DNA from: Paenibacillus sp. ACRRX
Lineage (GTDB): Bacteria > Bacillota > Bacilli > Paenibacillales > Paenibacillaceae
DNA: 64,000 nucleotides
Reading direction: 5' to 3'
Assembly: GCF_022346885.1 (NCBI RefSeq)
Contig: NZ_JAKRNK010000004.1
Span: 372,001 to 436,000, forward strand
The number at the start of each line of letters is the position of its first letter. Position 1 is the stretch's first letter. Below, piece by piece: positions 35,468-43,866 of the stretch. The notes under the pieces are model-generated. The model made no database searches. It was not told where the DNA came from and saw only the letters and a list, made by a program, of their open reading frames with translations. A program made the translations under genes and the position numbers.

Positions 35468-35640
35468 TTACTTCGTCCCTGTGCATTTATAACAGTTAAT
35501 TTGTCTATAGATAAAAAAGCGTGGCTGATTTTAGCGGAAGGGAAAGATACACTGCGTTTTTGATGGTAGCCAGCCACAAGCAAACTTGCGACAAGGGCCA
35601 GCAGAACAATAAACAGCAGTTTTGGCATTTTGGCGTTCAT
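35464..35640 (-). CDS. Small membrane protein coupled to the phosphoesterase
   Basis: A 58-codon gene not previously obvious because of its size. It begins MNAKMPKLLFIVLLALVA, giving one membrane helix or signal anchor (residues 7-23) and a short charged tail ending NAQGRSK. AGGATGAG lies 6 bases before the ATG. The stop codon overlaps the phosphoesterase start as ATGA, which strongly supports real translation. It may assist or regulate the phosphoesterase. No homologue is recognised. Confidence 0.65.
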   Translation of the reverse strand: MNAKMPKLLFIVLLALVASLLVAGYHQKRSVSFPSAKISHAFLSIDKLTVINAQGRSK

Positions 35641-35828
35641 GAAAATCTCATCCTGTCTGATCTAGTTAACGGCCAACTGCACCGTCTCATCCCTGATTAT
35701 AAGAGATTCATGTTACGCCAATATGACAAGCGGCAGTTCTTGCTTGCAAAGTGTCTTATAGACAATGGATGTTCTTTTGTTATCCCATTACTTATCCTAG
35801 GACGAAAAAAATATGGCTGGAACAGTAC

Positions 35829-35857
35829 TTGACTGGGAATTAAGCATCAAGTATATT
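35829..35857 (+). promoter_or_regulatory. Promoter of candidate small RNA or leader
   Basis: TTGACT and TATATT are 17 bases apart. The predicted start is near 35864, and an intrinsic terminator follows about 80 bases later. Confidence 0.5.
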
Positions 35858-35863
35858 GGTGGT

Positions 35864-35946
35864 ATAAATCCAAACACTTATAACCCTTACGATGGAAGCA
35901 CCCGTAAGACAGGTCTATGCAGACCTTTCTTGCAGGTGCTTTTTTG
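35864..35946 (+). ncRNA. Candidate ~82-nt small RNA or attenuator leader
   Basis: The transcript would end in a long bulged hairpin (GCACC with GGTGC, then GTAAGA with TCTT, then AGGTC with GACCT) followed by TTTTTT at 35940-35945. No upstream plus-strand gene needs this terminator. The gene at 36017 lies 71 bases further, so a conditional leader is possible. CCCTTACG just upstream can pair with CGTAAG in the hairpin, offering an alternative fold. No known riboswitch class was recognised. Confidence 0.4.
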
Positions 35947-36016
35947 CATTACTGCAACCGGGTTTCCATTGTTGAGGCTTGGATGAGATTAACGTATGTA
36001 TCTTAGGAGGGAGACT

Positions 36017-36838
36017 ATGAAGATTATGAAGAGATTGATATTTATGTTGTTGCTTTTGCTTATTAGTATGAGCTTCCCTTCGTCAGCTGCGGCGATTTCC
36101 GTCGTATGGTCAGACACCACACAAGCTGCATTTAATAAGATCCTTTCGGCAGCACCTCCTGCGTATGGTCCGCGGCTGCAATCAGCTCACAATTCACTTG
36201 TCACCCAACAGGGACAAGAACGTCAGTTGGACACAGACATTGCGGCCCAACATGCTCGCAACAGCCAGAACGAAGCAGCTGTGCGTAAGCAAATTAAGAG
36301 CATAGACACGAATCAATTACATCAGCTAGAGAAGCGTGTTCAAGATGCTCGCAGCCGTCACAAGCCGCTGCAAGCCTACTACACTTCTCTCCAGCAGCAG
36401 ATTACTGTGGCTCGCAAGCTAAAGCAGACGGAGTTCGCAGCTGCATTGCGGGTTCAGGCGGATATCGTTAAGGTAACTGTTCAACTTGCTAGAGAGGATA
36501 TTCGCATGTGTGAGCTAGCTTATACGAAGGCCAAGCAAAGTGCAGCTCAAGCGATGAAGCGAGTACGCACCACATTATCCGATGCAGTTGCTCTGCGAGC
36601 CAAGATTACATCCTCACGACAGACTGTCGTCTCCCTTAACAAGTTGGCTCCTTCAGTTCTCAAGCCGTTCAGGCAAGCGGTCAAAGCAGCCGATGCCAAA
36701 GCCTGCATCGATGCCTTAACACCAATCGTCTCGCTCTCTCGTCAGATCGTGGAACAGAAGCAGCACATCATGTCGTTGCAGAAAGATATTGCAAACGTCA
36801 TTTTAAAAGCTCATTCACAATTAAAGCCAAGTGCCTAA
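36017..36838 (+). CDS. Secreted coiled-coil protein
   Basis: This 273-residue protein has a signal peptide with a likely cleavage after SSAAA (residue 26). The rest is alpha-helical, rich in Ala, Gln, Lys and Arg with heptad-like spacing (RLQSAHNSLVTQQGQERQL). AGGAGG lies 6 bases before the ATG. No enzymatic motif is visible. It is probably an extracellular or wall-associated helical protein. The upstream terminator at 35898-35945 may control it. Confidence 0.6.
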   Translation: MKIMKRLIFMLLLLLISMSFPSSAAAISVVWSDTTQAAFNKILSAAPPAYGPRLQSAHNSLVTQQGQERQLDTDIAAQHARNSQNEAAVRKQIKSIDTNQLHQLEKRVQDARSRHKPLQAYYTSLQQQITVARKLKQTEFAAALRVQADIVKVTVQLAREDIRMCELAYTKAKQSAAQAMKRVRTTLSDAVALRAKITSSRQTVVSLNKLAPSVLKPFRQAVKAADAKACIDALTPIVSLSRQIVEQKQHIMSLQKDIANVILKAHSQLKPSA

Positions 36839-36998
36839 CATCATAGCAGCATGATTAAAGCAAGCTTTTCTGAATCCATTCTACGGGATACAATGCTTAT
36901 TAGTCGTCTTTCCGTTTAAGTTGAGTGATTGTTATGCATGGGGATGCAGCTTTCGGGTCATCATAGCCACATAACATGGACTACCGGAGGGATATCTG

Positions 36999-37778
36999 TT
37001 GCCTATTCAATCTATTAACGGAACGATGCTTCATGTCCAGACATTTGGCGAAGGCATACCGATTATTTTTATTCACCCTCCGCTGCTGACCAATGCTAAT
37101 TTCCGATATCAGCAGATCGATCTGTCTGACGATTACTGGATCATTACGTTTGACATCCGTGGTCATGGCAAAAGCGCTCATTCCGATGCATCGATTACCT
37201 ATCCATTGATCGTAGAAGATATTCATCAACTTATGGACAAGTTGGGCATTGAAAGAGCATTTGTATGCGGATACTCTACTGGAGGATCTATTGCATTAGA
37301 AGCAATGCTTACACATCCGAGCCGATTCTATGGCGGCATTCTGATCAGCGCCATGTCTGAGGCTACTGATATGAAGCTGCGTAGTCGAATTCGACTGGCC
37401 ATCAGCCTTTCTCGTTGGCGGCCGTTGCTGCATTTATTACGGTGGGCCATTTCATGGGGCAACGCGGACAACAAGCTAACATTCAGACAATTGCTTCAAG
37501 ATGCCAAGCAGGGACACCGAGACAACATTCATCAATATTATCAATGCAGCTTGAACTACAATTGTACAGAGCAACTCCGTCATATCACGGCCCCTGTATT
37601 GCTGCTCTATGGAGCAAAGGATACGAATTTTAATAAATATCGCAGCAAACTTCAACAAGGCTTACCTGATACCAAGCTCGTGATCTTTCAGGAGGAACAG
37701 CATCAACTGCCAACCAAAGCTGCTGGTGAAGTAAATAAGACCATACGTAGATGGATTGACCAAGTTATTCATCAATAG
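36999..37778 (+). CDS. Alpha/beta hydrolase
   Basis: This 259-residue protein has the nucleophile elbow GYSTGGS (Ser at about 91), the oxyanion region FIHPPLLT, and RGHGKS. Acid YGAKDTNF and His EEQHQLP complete the triad. TTG at 36999 has GGAGG 8 bases upstream. The fold matches esterases and haloperoxidase-like hydrolases. The substrate is unknown, and no operon partner is visible. Confidence 0.88.
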   Translation: MPIQSINGTMLHVQTFGEGIPIIFIHPPLLTNANFRYQQIDLSDDYWIITFDIRGHGKSAHSDASITYPLIVEDIHQLMDKLGIERAFVCGYSTGGSIALEAMLTHPSRFYGGILISAMSEATDMKLRSRIRLAISLSRWRPLLHLLRWAISWGNADNKLTFRQLLQDAKQGHRDNIHQYYQCSLNYNCTEQLRHITAPVLLLYGAKDTNFNKYRSKLQQGLPDTKLVIFQEEQHQLPTKAAGEVNKTIRRWIDQVIHQ

Positions 37779-37828
37779 TTAACTAGTAATATCGTATAGG
37801 TCCTTGCCATACTAGTAACAACCGAAAA

Positions 37829-37862
37829 CCGTCATACACGCCTAATTGGCGAAGTATGACGG
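37829..37862. terminator. Hairpin between hydrolase and dioxygenase genes
   Basis: CCGTCATAC and GTATGACGG enclose a second small stem (CGCC with GGCG). On the minus strand TTTTC follows, so it may terminate the dioxygenase transcript. Confidence 0.5.
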
Positions 37863-37912
37863 CCAATAGATGTATAGAAGGACAATACCTATTAGTAAGC
37901 GGTTCAATTCAT

Positions 37913-37950
37913 ACAATAAGTGTCGGGATATATATCCCGACACTTATTGT
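37913..37950. repeat. Perfect 38-base palindrome
   Basis: Two perfect 18-base arms (starting ACAATAAGTGTCGGGATA) flank a central TA. It lies 35 bases after the dioxygenase stop. It has no T run, so it may be a processing or mRNA-stabilising hairpin, or a protein-binding site. Confidence 0.7.
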
Positions 37951-37984
37951 AACTACCTTATAGTACATATAATCGATTACCGCC

Positions 37985-38755
37985 TCAATCAAACTTCCAA
38001 CAAGACAAGCTCAAATTACCATATTGATAATTGCGGAACAATTTTGTTGCTTGTCTCTTGGTATCTCCAGCGCCCATGGCTAACAGCAGCGGAATAAAGT
38101 GTTCGGGGGTCGGCACTGCTGCCTCAGCATATGGTGCTAACTTCTCATATTGAAATAATGCTTCCGTATCCCAGCTTGTCAGTTTATCTTCAAGCCATTG
38201 ATCGAATTCAAGCGCCCACTCATCGTGTGCTGCAGCTTCCCAGTTTACACGTCTTAGATTATGCACTGTGCCGCCGCTGCCAATAACCAATATCTGCTGT
38301 TCACGCAGCGCTGCCAGTGTCTTCCCTATCCGGTACTGCTCCTCATTGGCAAGGTGTCTGTTAACGGATAGAGCAATAACTGGAATATCAGCCGCCGGAT
38401 ACATCAGATGCAGCACTACCCAGGCACCATGATCAAGACCACGTGTAGAATCAATACTTGCAGGGATACCCGCAGCTTCGAATACTCCTCTAATCTCATC
38501 AGCTAATGATGGATGACCAGGAGCTGGGTACTTGACCTCGTACAATTCTCGCTGGAAACCACCAAAATCATAAATAGTTTCATAAGTCGAAGCACCTGAC
38601 ACCAACTGCTCCGAGCTTTCCCAGTGAGCTGTAAATAAGACGACGGCCCGTGGCTTAGGCATACTTAAACCAAGGTCGTTCAAGAAAGTTGTGTAATCGT
38701 GCTTCTCCAAAGCTAACGAAGGAGCGCCATGTGCGATAAACAAAGATGGAATCAT
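37985..38755 (-). CDS. Class III extradiol dioxygenase, DODA type
   Basis: This 256-residue protein belongs to the LigB/DODA family (YgiD-like). Ferrous-ion ligands and catalytic residues are visible in FIAHGAPSLAL, FTAHWES, GLDHGAWVVL and IGSGGTVHNLR. It should cleave a catechol-type ring with oxygen. The neighbouring doxX gene on the same strand and the divergent XRE-cupin gene suggest a small aromatic-detoxification or redox module. Confidence 0.88.
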   Translation of the reverse strand: MIPSLFIAHGAPSLALEKHDYTTFLNDLGLSMPKPRAVVLFTAHWESSEQLVSGASTYETIYDFGGFQRELYEVKYPAPGHPSLADEIRGVFEAAGIPASIDSTRGLDHGAWVVLHLMYPAADIPVIALSVNRHLANEEQYRIGKTLAALREQQILVIGSGGTVHNLRRVNWEAAAHDEWALEFDQWLEDKLTSWDTEALFQYEKLAPYAEAAVPTPEHFIPLLLAMGAGDTKRQATKLFRNYQYGNLSLSCWKFD

Positions 38756-38786
38756 ATTTAACCCTCCTATCGAAACTGCCTTTATA

Positions 38787-38817
38787 CAACAAGAGGCCCT
38801 ACGGGGCCCACTTGTTG
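38787..38817. terminator. Hairpin between doxX and dioxygenase genes
   Basis: CAACAAG with CTTGTTG and an inner GGCCC with GGGCC make a strong stem in the 87-base gap. It has no long T run, so it may only attenuate or protect mRNA. Confidence 0.45.
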
Positions 38818-38842
38818 TTAGTACATCGAGTACGCTATTTCC

Positions 38843-39247
38843 TTATTGTTCTTTCTTGCGGAACAACAATTGATCAAGGCCGAACCCACGTACAGTCGCT
38901 CCTGCAAAATACAACGAAATGACCAACAGTGCCAAATCTAATTCATAACCGGCTCCCTGACCATCTCCCAACAATCCACCTGGCAGCTTAACCGAAATTG
39001 TGGCACCGATTAACATAAAGGCAAACAACACCGACACATACCGGGTAAACAGGCCGATAATTAACAATATACCGCCTACGAGTTCTAACGCTGCTACAAA
39101 ATAGCCGAGGAACCCAGGGATTCCAATACTTGCGAACCAGCCAGATACATTGTCCAACCCCATCTGGAACTTTGTAATACCATGAGCCATCATAATAATC
39201 CCCAACACCACACGCATCAATGTAACCATAATCTCATTTATTTTCAT
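38843..39247 (-). CDS. DoxX family membrane protein
   Basis: This 134-residue protein has four membrane helices and the DoxX/SURF4 signature RVVLGIIMMAHGITKF, then GYFVAALELVGGILLIIGLF. ATG at 39247 has AGGAG 8 bases upstream; the GTG at 39253 is too close. Relatives act in quinone- or thiol-linked redox processes at the membrane. It is likely co-transcribed with the downstream dioxygenase. Confidence 0.88.
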   Translation of the reverse strand: MKINEIMVTLMRVVLGIIMMAHGITKFQMGLDNVSGWFASIGIPGFLGYFVAALELVGGILLIIGLFTRYVSVLFAFMLIGATISVKLPGGLLGDGQGAGYELDLALLVISLYFAGATVRGFGLDQLLFRKKEQ

Positions 39248-39488
39248 GTTCACTTCTCCTCATTAGTTGTTATATTGTAATACTTTATTCATATTAAAAT
39301 ACTCTTGGATACTAACAAGCTACAACATCACTCTCAACCCTCCTCCTATTCAAAAGTATTCTAATAGAAATAACTTTTTGTTATTTATGAACTATAAGTT
39401 ATCATGAAGATTCATATTCCGTCAAGCTTATTTTTTTGTTATTATGAAACTAATATTCTTGGAACTATACTTCTATGGGGGCCATACA

Positions 39489-40034
39489 ATGAACATCGGA
39501 GCTACAATTCGAGCTATACGCAAACAAAGAAAAATGACAATACCCCAACTCTGCGAGTGTACGGGATTATCTAAAGGATTCATCAGCAATGTTGAAAATA
39601 ACCGCACCTCCCCTTCAATTGCAACACTGGAGAGCATTGCTAATAGCTTGAAGGTACCGCTTCCTTACCTTCTGCTCCATCAAACACAGCGGATGCAGGT
39701 GGTACGTAAAGCAGATCGCGTGCAAACAACAATGCCAGGCATAGATAACCTTAAAGTAGAACTGCTTTGCGATAGACGAGACATGCGGATGATGATTTGT
39801 GAAATGCCCCCTGGTGGAACTACAGGAGCCAATACACATATAGGGGAAGAATGCCACGTCGTTGTCAGCGGCAAAATATTGATCGAGCAGGCAGAGGACC
39901 GCGAAATACTTGAGCAGGGAGACTCCTTCAGTTGGAATGCAAGCGTACCGCATACGGTAACAAATATCGGTGATGTTCCTGCGGTTGTACTTATCTCGGT
40001 ATATAAAGAGATCCATCTGGATGATGTTAAATAA
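39489..40034 (+). CDS. XRE family regulator with cupin domain
   Basis: This 181-residue protein has an N-terminal HTH_3 (IRAIRKQRKMTIPQLCECTG, then FISNVENNRTSPSIATLESIA) and a C-terminal cupin (PPGGTTGANTHIGEECHVVV, EQGDSFSWNASVPHTVTN). ATG at 39489 is preceded by GGGGG; the frame is open further upstream without a site. It is divergent from doxX and the dioxygenase gene, which it probably regulates. Confidence 0.9.
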   Translation: MNIGATIRAIRKQRKMTIPQLCECTGLSKGFISNVENNRTSPSIATLESIANSLKVPLPYLLLHQTQRMQVVRKADRVQTTMPGIDNLKVELLCDRRDMRMMICEMPPGGTTGANTHIGEECHVVVSGKILIEQAEDREILEQGDSFSWNASVPHTVTNIGDVPAVVLISVYKEIHLDDVK

Positions 40035-40127
40035 TTGTCCCGTACTAGGAACCGTGTGCGCACATGAGACAGCGTATCTAAACATCAGTAATGATAATCA
40101 AGTTTGCATAATCTAGGAAAAATGGAT

Positions 40128-40162
40128 GCCGCAAAGGCCGCTCTTATAGCGACTTTTGCGGC
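40128..40162 (+). terminator. Terminator of the XRE-cupin gene
   Basis: GCCGCAAAG pairs with CTTTTGCGGC and is followed by TTTAAAG. Confidence 0.6.
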
Positions 40163-40211
40163 TTTAAAGCTTAGACGGCTTCATTGCTTTCTCTGTCTTT
40201 TACTATGGATA

Positions 40212-41453
40212 TTACAATAAATGAATAAGCGCAAGCACAATACCAATTATAAATCCGCATAAAGCCCCGTTTACTCGAATCCATTGCAGGTCTTTGCCGA
40301 TTTTCTCTTCCAGCATCGCAACTAATGATGCGTCATCCATTTGATCAATATTTTCTTTAACGAGTTGACCGAGCCGATAATGATTAGCTCCGACCGCACT
40401 CACAATAGCCGACGTAACTTTAGCCTCTAATGCAGCAATCCAATCTGGATCACGCTCCAGATTGCGAACTACCTTGCGGTATGTTACCAATACAAGACGC
40501 CCCGCAGCTTCCTGTTCCTGCTCCAAGCGATTCACAAGCATATCACGAACATCCTGCAGCCGTGCTAACAGAGCTTCCTCGAACTGTTCCTGCTGCAATT
40601 GGGTTACCAGCCATGTCTTCGCCTGCTCCATGTAAGCCTCATTACTCGCTAACTGGAACATCTGTACTCTGATTTCCCGCACTATCGTCTCCCGATACGC
40701 ATTATCAGGACGCTGCAAATCTTGCAGGCTGGATACGATCATATTTTGCAGCATCCCCCCAAGCTTGTCGTCATCCATAAAGCCGGCAACTGCCTGAAAG
40801 GCAAACCCCATAAAGCCCCCCATCTTTACCTCGGACAGCTTTTCACCAGCCAGCTTGCTTAACATGAGCTTGGTCTCACGACGATTGACCCATGTCGTTG
40901 CTTCAAGCAGCACATAATCGAGCGCCTTCTCGTCGTATCCTGCCTCCATAATTTTAGCGGCTAACTTCTCGGCAGAATCCTTCAGGTCTATCTTCTTAAC
41001 GTATGCGATCAGACCAGATTGAATACTTGGGACAAGCTTCTCCAACGGTATGCGGTGAACCAGCTGGATAAGCCACTCCAACACCTTTCTGCGCACTCTT
41101 CTCTTGCCCAGCGCTTTAGTCAACGCGGAAGCGCCTCGTTGAATTAGATTCATGCCTCGCAGTTTCTTTTCAATGCTTTCCTTGTTTAACAGCTCTGTCT
41201 CCATCGCCGCAACGAGCGACTGTACGATGCGTGCTTTGTTCTTAAGCAACAAAGACGTATGGGGAATCGGAATACCCATCGGGTGCCGAAATAACGCCGT
41301 CACAGCAAACCAATCGGCAATGCCGCCAACGAGCCCCGCTTCAAATCCACCTTGCAGGAGCACTACTGCTACATGCTGTGGCAGCAACAGCGTTATTACG
41401 AAGCCAGCAGCCATCACAACTAGCGATATAACGGCTAAATATTTGGAGTTCAT
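40212..41453 (-). CDS. DUF445 family membrane protein
   Basis: This 413-residue protein has a hydrophobic N-terminus with GGIADWFAVTALFRHPMGIPIPHT, the hallmark of DUF445 (YjiN/YheB-like). A long helical middle follows, then a C-terminal membrane helix (CGFIIGIVLALIHLL). In Bacillus, YheB-like proteins are associated with the membrane; the molecular function is unknown. The gene is monocistronic. Confidence 0.88.
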   Translation of the reverse strand: MNSKYLAVISLVVMAAGFVITLLLPQHVAVVLLQGGFEAGLVGGIADWFAVTALFRHPMGIPIPHTSLLLKNKARIVQSLVAAMETELLNKESIEKKLRGMNLIQRGASALTKALGKRRVRRKVLEWLIQLVHRIPLEKLVPSIQSGLIAYVKKIDLKDSAEKLAAKIMEAGYDEKALDYVLLEATTWVNRRETKLMLSKLAGEKLSEVKMGGFMGFAFQAVAGFMDDDKLGGMLQNMIVSSLQDLQRPDNAYRETIVREIRVQMFQLASNEAYMEQAKTWLVTQLQQEQFEEALLARLQDVRDMLVNRLEQEQEAAGRLVLVTYRKVVRNLERDPDWIAALEAKVTSAIVSAVGANHYRLGQLVKENIDQMDDASLVAMLEEKIGKDLQWIRVNGALCGFIIGIVLALIHLL

Positions 41454-41724
41454 AGTTCCTCCTTTTGCTTATGTACATATATCCACATATGCCTTCATTT
41501 ATTTCACTATGAAGTTTAACCCTATCCGCATACAAAAGCAAAGGAGACATCAAAGAACAGACATATGAGTGAACAACTTCCTGCTTGAGCCGTACATCTG
41601 TCCAGTCCAAAAGCAAGATAGTGTCAAAAATAGACTTCCCATTCGATAATCATCTACGCCAAATTGCTCTCTCCCTCATAAAATGTAGAAACCACAAAAG
41701 TGGACAAGATAGGGGGAATGAGCA

Positions 41725-41988
41725 ATGAACAACAAACAGAAAGGAAAGTTGGAGAATCAAGTCTATTCCAATCGAGTCCTCAGGTCGGAATTTGATCATA
41801 AATGGAGAACGACTATAGCGGATAGTGGATATGTGATCTACACCGCAATCGATGACGATGCCAGCATCACGGTTACTCTTCAGGGTGGTTTACAAAAGCT
41901 GCTCCTCTTTAACAAAGGGGGGAAAGTACTCGTTGGAGGCGGGGGAACCAGTCATTACAGCAAGCCTCATATCGCTATCGACCTATAA
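41725..41988 (+). CDS. Small hypothetical protein
   Basis: This 87-residue protein has a basic N-terminus and a predicted beta-rich core (GYVIYTAIDDDASITVTLQ) with Gly-rich VLVGGGGTSHYSKPH. GGGGGAAT precedes the ATG at suitable distance. I recognise no family. Codon and residue composition look like a real cytoplasmic protein. An inverted repeat (GGCTGTTCA with GGTGAACAGCC) at about 42017-42055 may end its transcript. Confidence 0.55.
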   Translation: MNNKQKGKLENQVYSNRVLRSEFDHKWRTTIADSGYVIYTAIDDDASITVTLQGGLQKLLLFNKGGKVLVGGGGTSHYSKPHIAIDL

Positions 41989-42151
41989 CAGCGAGCTGTA
42001 AATGCAGACTAATTTAAGGCTGTTCATCACCGGATGTCCAGATGGTGAACAGCCCCCATTACACCATAGCTGTGATTTGAGAAGCTTACGGCTTCTCGGT
42101 TATAATAAAAGACAAGATCTGGCTGTACATCTTCCATAAGCGGGTGATTCC

Positions 42152-42727
42152 ATGTCAAGTTCAAGCTCATTGCTAACCAAGAAAGCGCTTGCTTCTTCAT
42201 TAAAAGATATGATGATCCATGCCCCTCTCAGCAAAATTACCGTTCAGCATATCACGAATAATTGCGGCTTAAATCGGCAAACTTTTTATTATCATTTTCA
42301 GGACGTTTACGAGCTGCTAGGTTGGATCTACAAGACGGAAGCCGTAGAAAGTATCGCCCAGTACCGTAGTTATACAACATGGACCAGTGGACTCCAGAAA
42401 ATATTTGACTACATTACACGCAACAAAGCCTTCTGCTCCAGTACGCTCGACTCCTTAGCCCGTCCCCATCTCGATACTTATCTATACAGCGTGACTTCAG
42501 AATTAATGATGGACGTTATCAATGAAGTATCCTCCAATATGTCCGTCAAGGACGACGACAAACATTTTATATCCAACTTTTATACACTCGCCTTTACTGG
42601 CCTAGTCATTCAATGGTTAGAGCAGGGCATGAAGGAAGATCCGGCAGTCATCATCGCCAAATTAAGTGAGCTAGTGGAAGGCAATTTCGTTACAGCCCTC
42701 CATCGATATGAGAATAGACACCATTAG
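42152..42727 (+). CDS. TetR family regulator, DhaS-like
   Basis: This 191-residue protein has a TetR DNA-binding domain (LSKITVQHITNNCGLNRQTF, then YYHFQDVYELLGWIY). The C-terminal domain is like that of DhaS/TetR_C_8 regulators (LAFTGLVIQWLEQGMKEDP). It is followed by a deleted oleate hydratase gene on the same strand. TetR regulators often flank that enzyme, so it may have lost its original target. It carries no obvious damage itself. Confidence 0.88.
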   Translation: MSSSSSLLTKKALASSLKDMMIHAPLSKITVQHITNNCGLNRQTFYYHFQDVYELLGWIYKTEAVESIAQYRSYTTWTSGLQKIFDYITRNKAFCSSTLDSLARPHLDTYLYSVTSELMMDVINEVSSNMSVKDDDKHFISNFYTLAFTGLVIQWLEQGMKEDPAVIIAKLSELVEGNFVTALHRYENRHH

Positions 42728-42892
42728 CAGCTGCCAGGCCTCCTCCTACTCTTTTATCGGCCTATTCAGGCATTCTTTATTGTTTATCATTTGTATTAAT
42801 GCTGGTCTAAATACCTTTCTAGCCTCCCAATAGCACTATGTTGATCTCTCCGCAATATCGGTTAAAACCACATCCTACATAGGCAATCATTA

Positions 42893-42909
42893 TGTATATC
42901 ATTTATACA
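42893..42909. promoter_or_regulatory. Short palindrome, possible TetR operator
   Basis: TGTATA-N5-TATACA is an exact inverted repeat between the TetR gene and the oleate hydratase relic. A second repeat (ATCTCAAA with TTTGAGAT) lies at about 42956-42991. Binding is not shown. Confidence 0.35.
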
Positions 42910-43034
42910 ATATCCACAAGGTGACTAGAAATCATACAATCCCCGTTCATTGATGATATCTCAAACCAGCCAATTGGATTATATTTGAGATGTCTAAGCA
43001 ACACAGTGAGAACACACCATTGGCAGCGACTGTT

Positions 43035-43230
43035 ATGAGCGATAAATACGGTAACAAACAGGTATATTTTGTAGGTGGCGGAATTGCGTCAATTGCTGGT
43101 ATCTCGCGTTTGTAGAACAATTTTGTGAAATACCGACGACGTTGTATTTGCCGAGGAATATTCAGTGAGAGCTGCACGCATAGCGGTGTATACACTTCTT
43201 GGCTTTAACAATGGCCATCACACCAATTAA
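43035..43230 (+). pseudogene. Oleate hydratase relic (internal deletion)
   Basis: The frame starts MSDKYGNKQVYFVGGGIAS, the FAD-binding N-terminus of oleate hydratases. It then passes directly into FVEQFCEIP and, after a shift of frame, DDVVFAEEYSVRAARIAVY with TLLGF, which is the C-terminal end of the same family. About 500 of roughly 590 residues are missing, and a frameshift plus a stop lie at the junction. The gene is dead. The short distance between the ends suggests a single large deletion. Confidence 0.75.
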
Positions 43231-43311
43231 TTAATATCAATAGGATATCAGAACCTTATTAAGCGGCTTTCTAGCCTCTTTCCGATAATGTAAACCAGAA
43301 CATATAAAAGC

Positions 43312-43354
43312 AGGGAGCAACCTATAAGTCTTCTCAGACTGTTAGGTGCTCCCT
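43312..43354 (-). terminator. Terminator of ydjO
   Basis: AGGGAGCA and TGCTCCCT arms with an inner AGTCT/AGACT stem, 21 bases after the ydjO stop; CTTTTA follows on the minus strand. Confidence 0.65.
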
Positions 43355-43374
43355 GTTCCTTCATACGTTACAAA

Positions 43375-43587
43375 TTATTTTTTGGTCTGACGGGGACTTG
43401 TGTTAACAAGCACGGCTAGCTTCTTCTCGCCCTTAACCATCGGAGACTGACACTGCGGGCAGCTTGGTTCAGTTGAAAAAGAAAAGTTATCCCTCATCCA
43501 GCCATTACAGCTCTCGCTTGTGCAAGACCAAATAGGTGTTATTTCTTCAGGAATATCGTCCTGTGGCTTCTTCCGTGAATTGTACAT
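43375..43587 (-). CDS. ydjO: Cold-inducible YdjO family protein
   Basis: This 70-residue protein has two zinc-binding pairs (CTSESC and CPQC) around WMRDNFSFSTEP, the pattern of the YdjO family named after a cold-induced B. subtilis protein. Molecular role unknown. GAGGGAC precedes the ATG. Its roughly 100-base leader contains a terminator-like hairpin at 43637-43656. Confidence 0.85.
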   Translation of the reverse strand: MYNSRKKPQDDIPEEITPIWSCTSESCNGWMRDNFSFSTEPSCPQCQSPMVKGEKKLAVLVNTSPRQTKK

Positions 43588-43636
43588 GAACCGTCCCTCT
43601 TTCTCTCATAGAATTGTAAACGGTAAAAAATAAATA

Positions 43637-43656
43637 CCCCAAACGCTCGTTCGGGG
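43637..43656 (-). promoter_or_regulatory. Terminator-like hairpin in the ydjO leader
   Basis: On the minus strand CCCCGAAC and GTTTGGGG form an eight-base stem with a four-base loop, followed by TATTTATTTTTT. A TATAAT about 40 bases upstream (near 43700) is the likely -10 box. The hairpin therefore sits between promoter and gene and could attenuate transcription. Confidence 0.45.
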
Positions 43657-43866
43657 CACTGTGACTATGCGTTGGCCTTCTGCTAATCTCAATATAACCA
43701 TTATAGCACTATTTTATCTAAATCTGAATGAAAAATTTTCTTGTTTTGCTTTTGTTTTGTAATCGGTGGAATTGCACAATAATTGATAACCGTTCTTAGT
43801 CAGATGTACCTATCCTGATCTCCTATCCTGCATACAATATCCAAGACATGCAGAGGAGAGATTTCA

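Noticed and set aside
35521-35832. A 103-codon plus-strand frame ahead of the orphan terminator
   Set aside because: It starts with GTG without a ribosome binding site and overlaps the better supported minus-strand peptide gene that is coupled to the phosphoesterase.
36999-37229. Minus-strand frame opposite the alpha/beta hydrolase start
   Set aside because: Shadow of the hydrolase coding sequence without its own signals.
42947-43195. An 82-codon minus-strand frame over the oleate hydratase relic
   Set aside because: The plus strand carries recognisable oleate hydratase ends, so this frame is a shadow.
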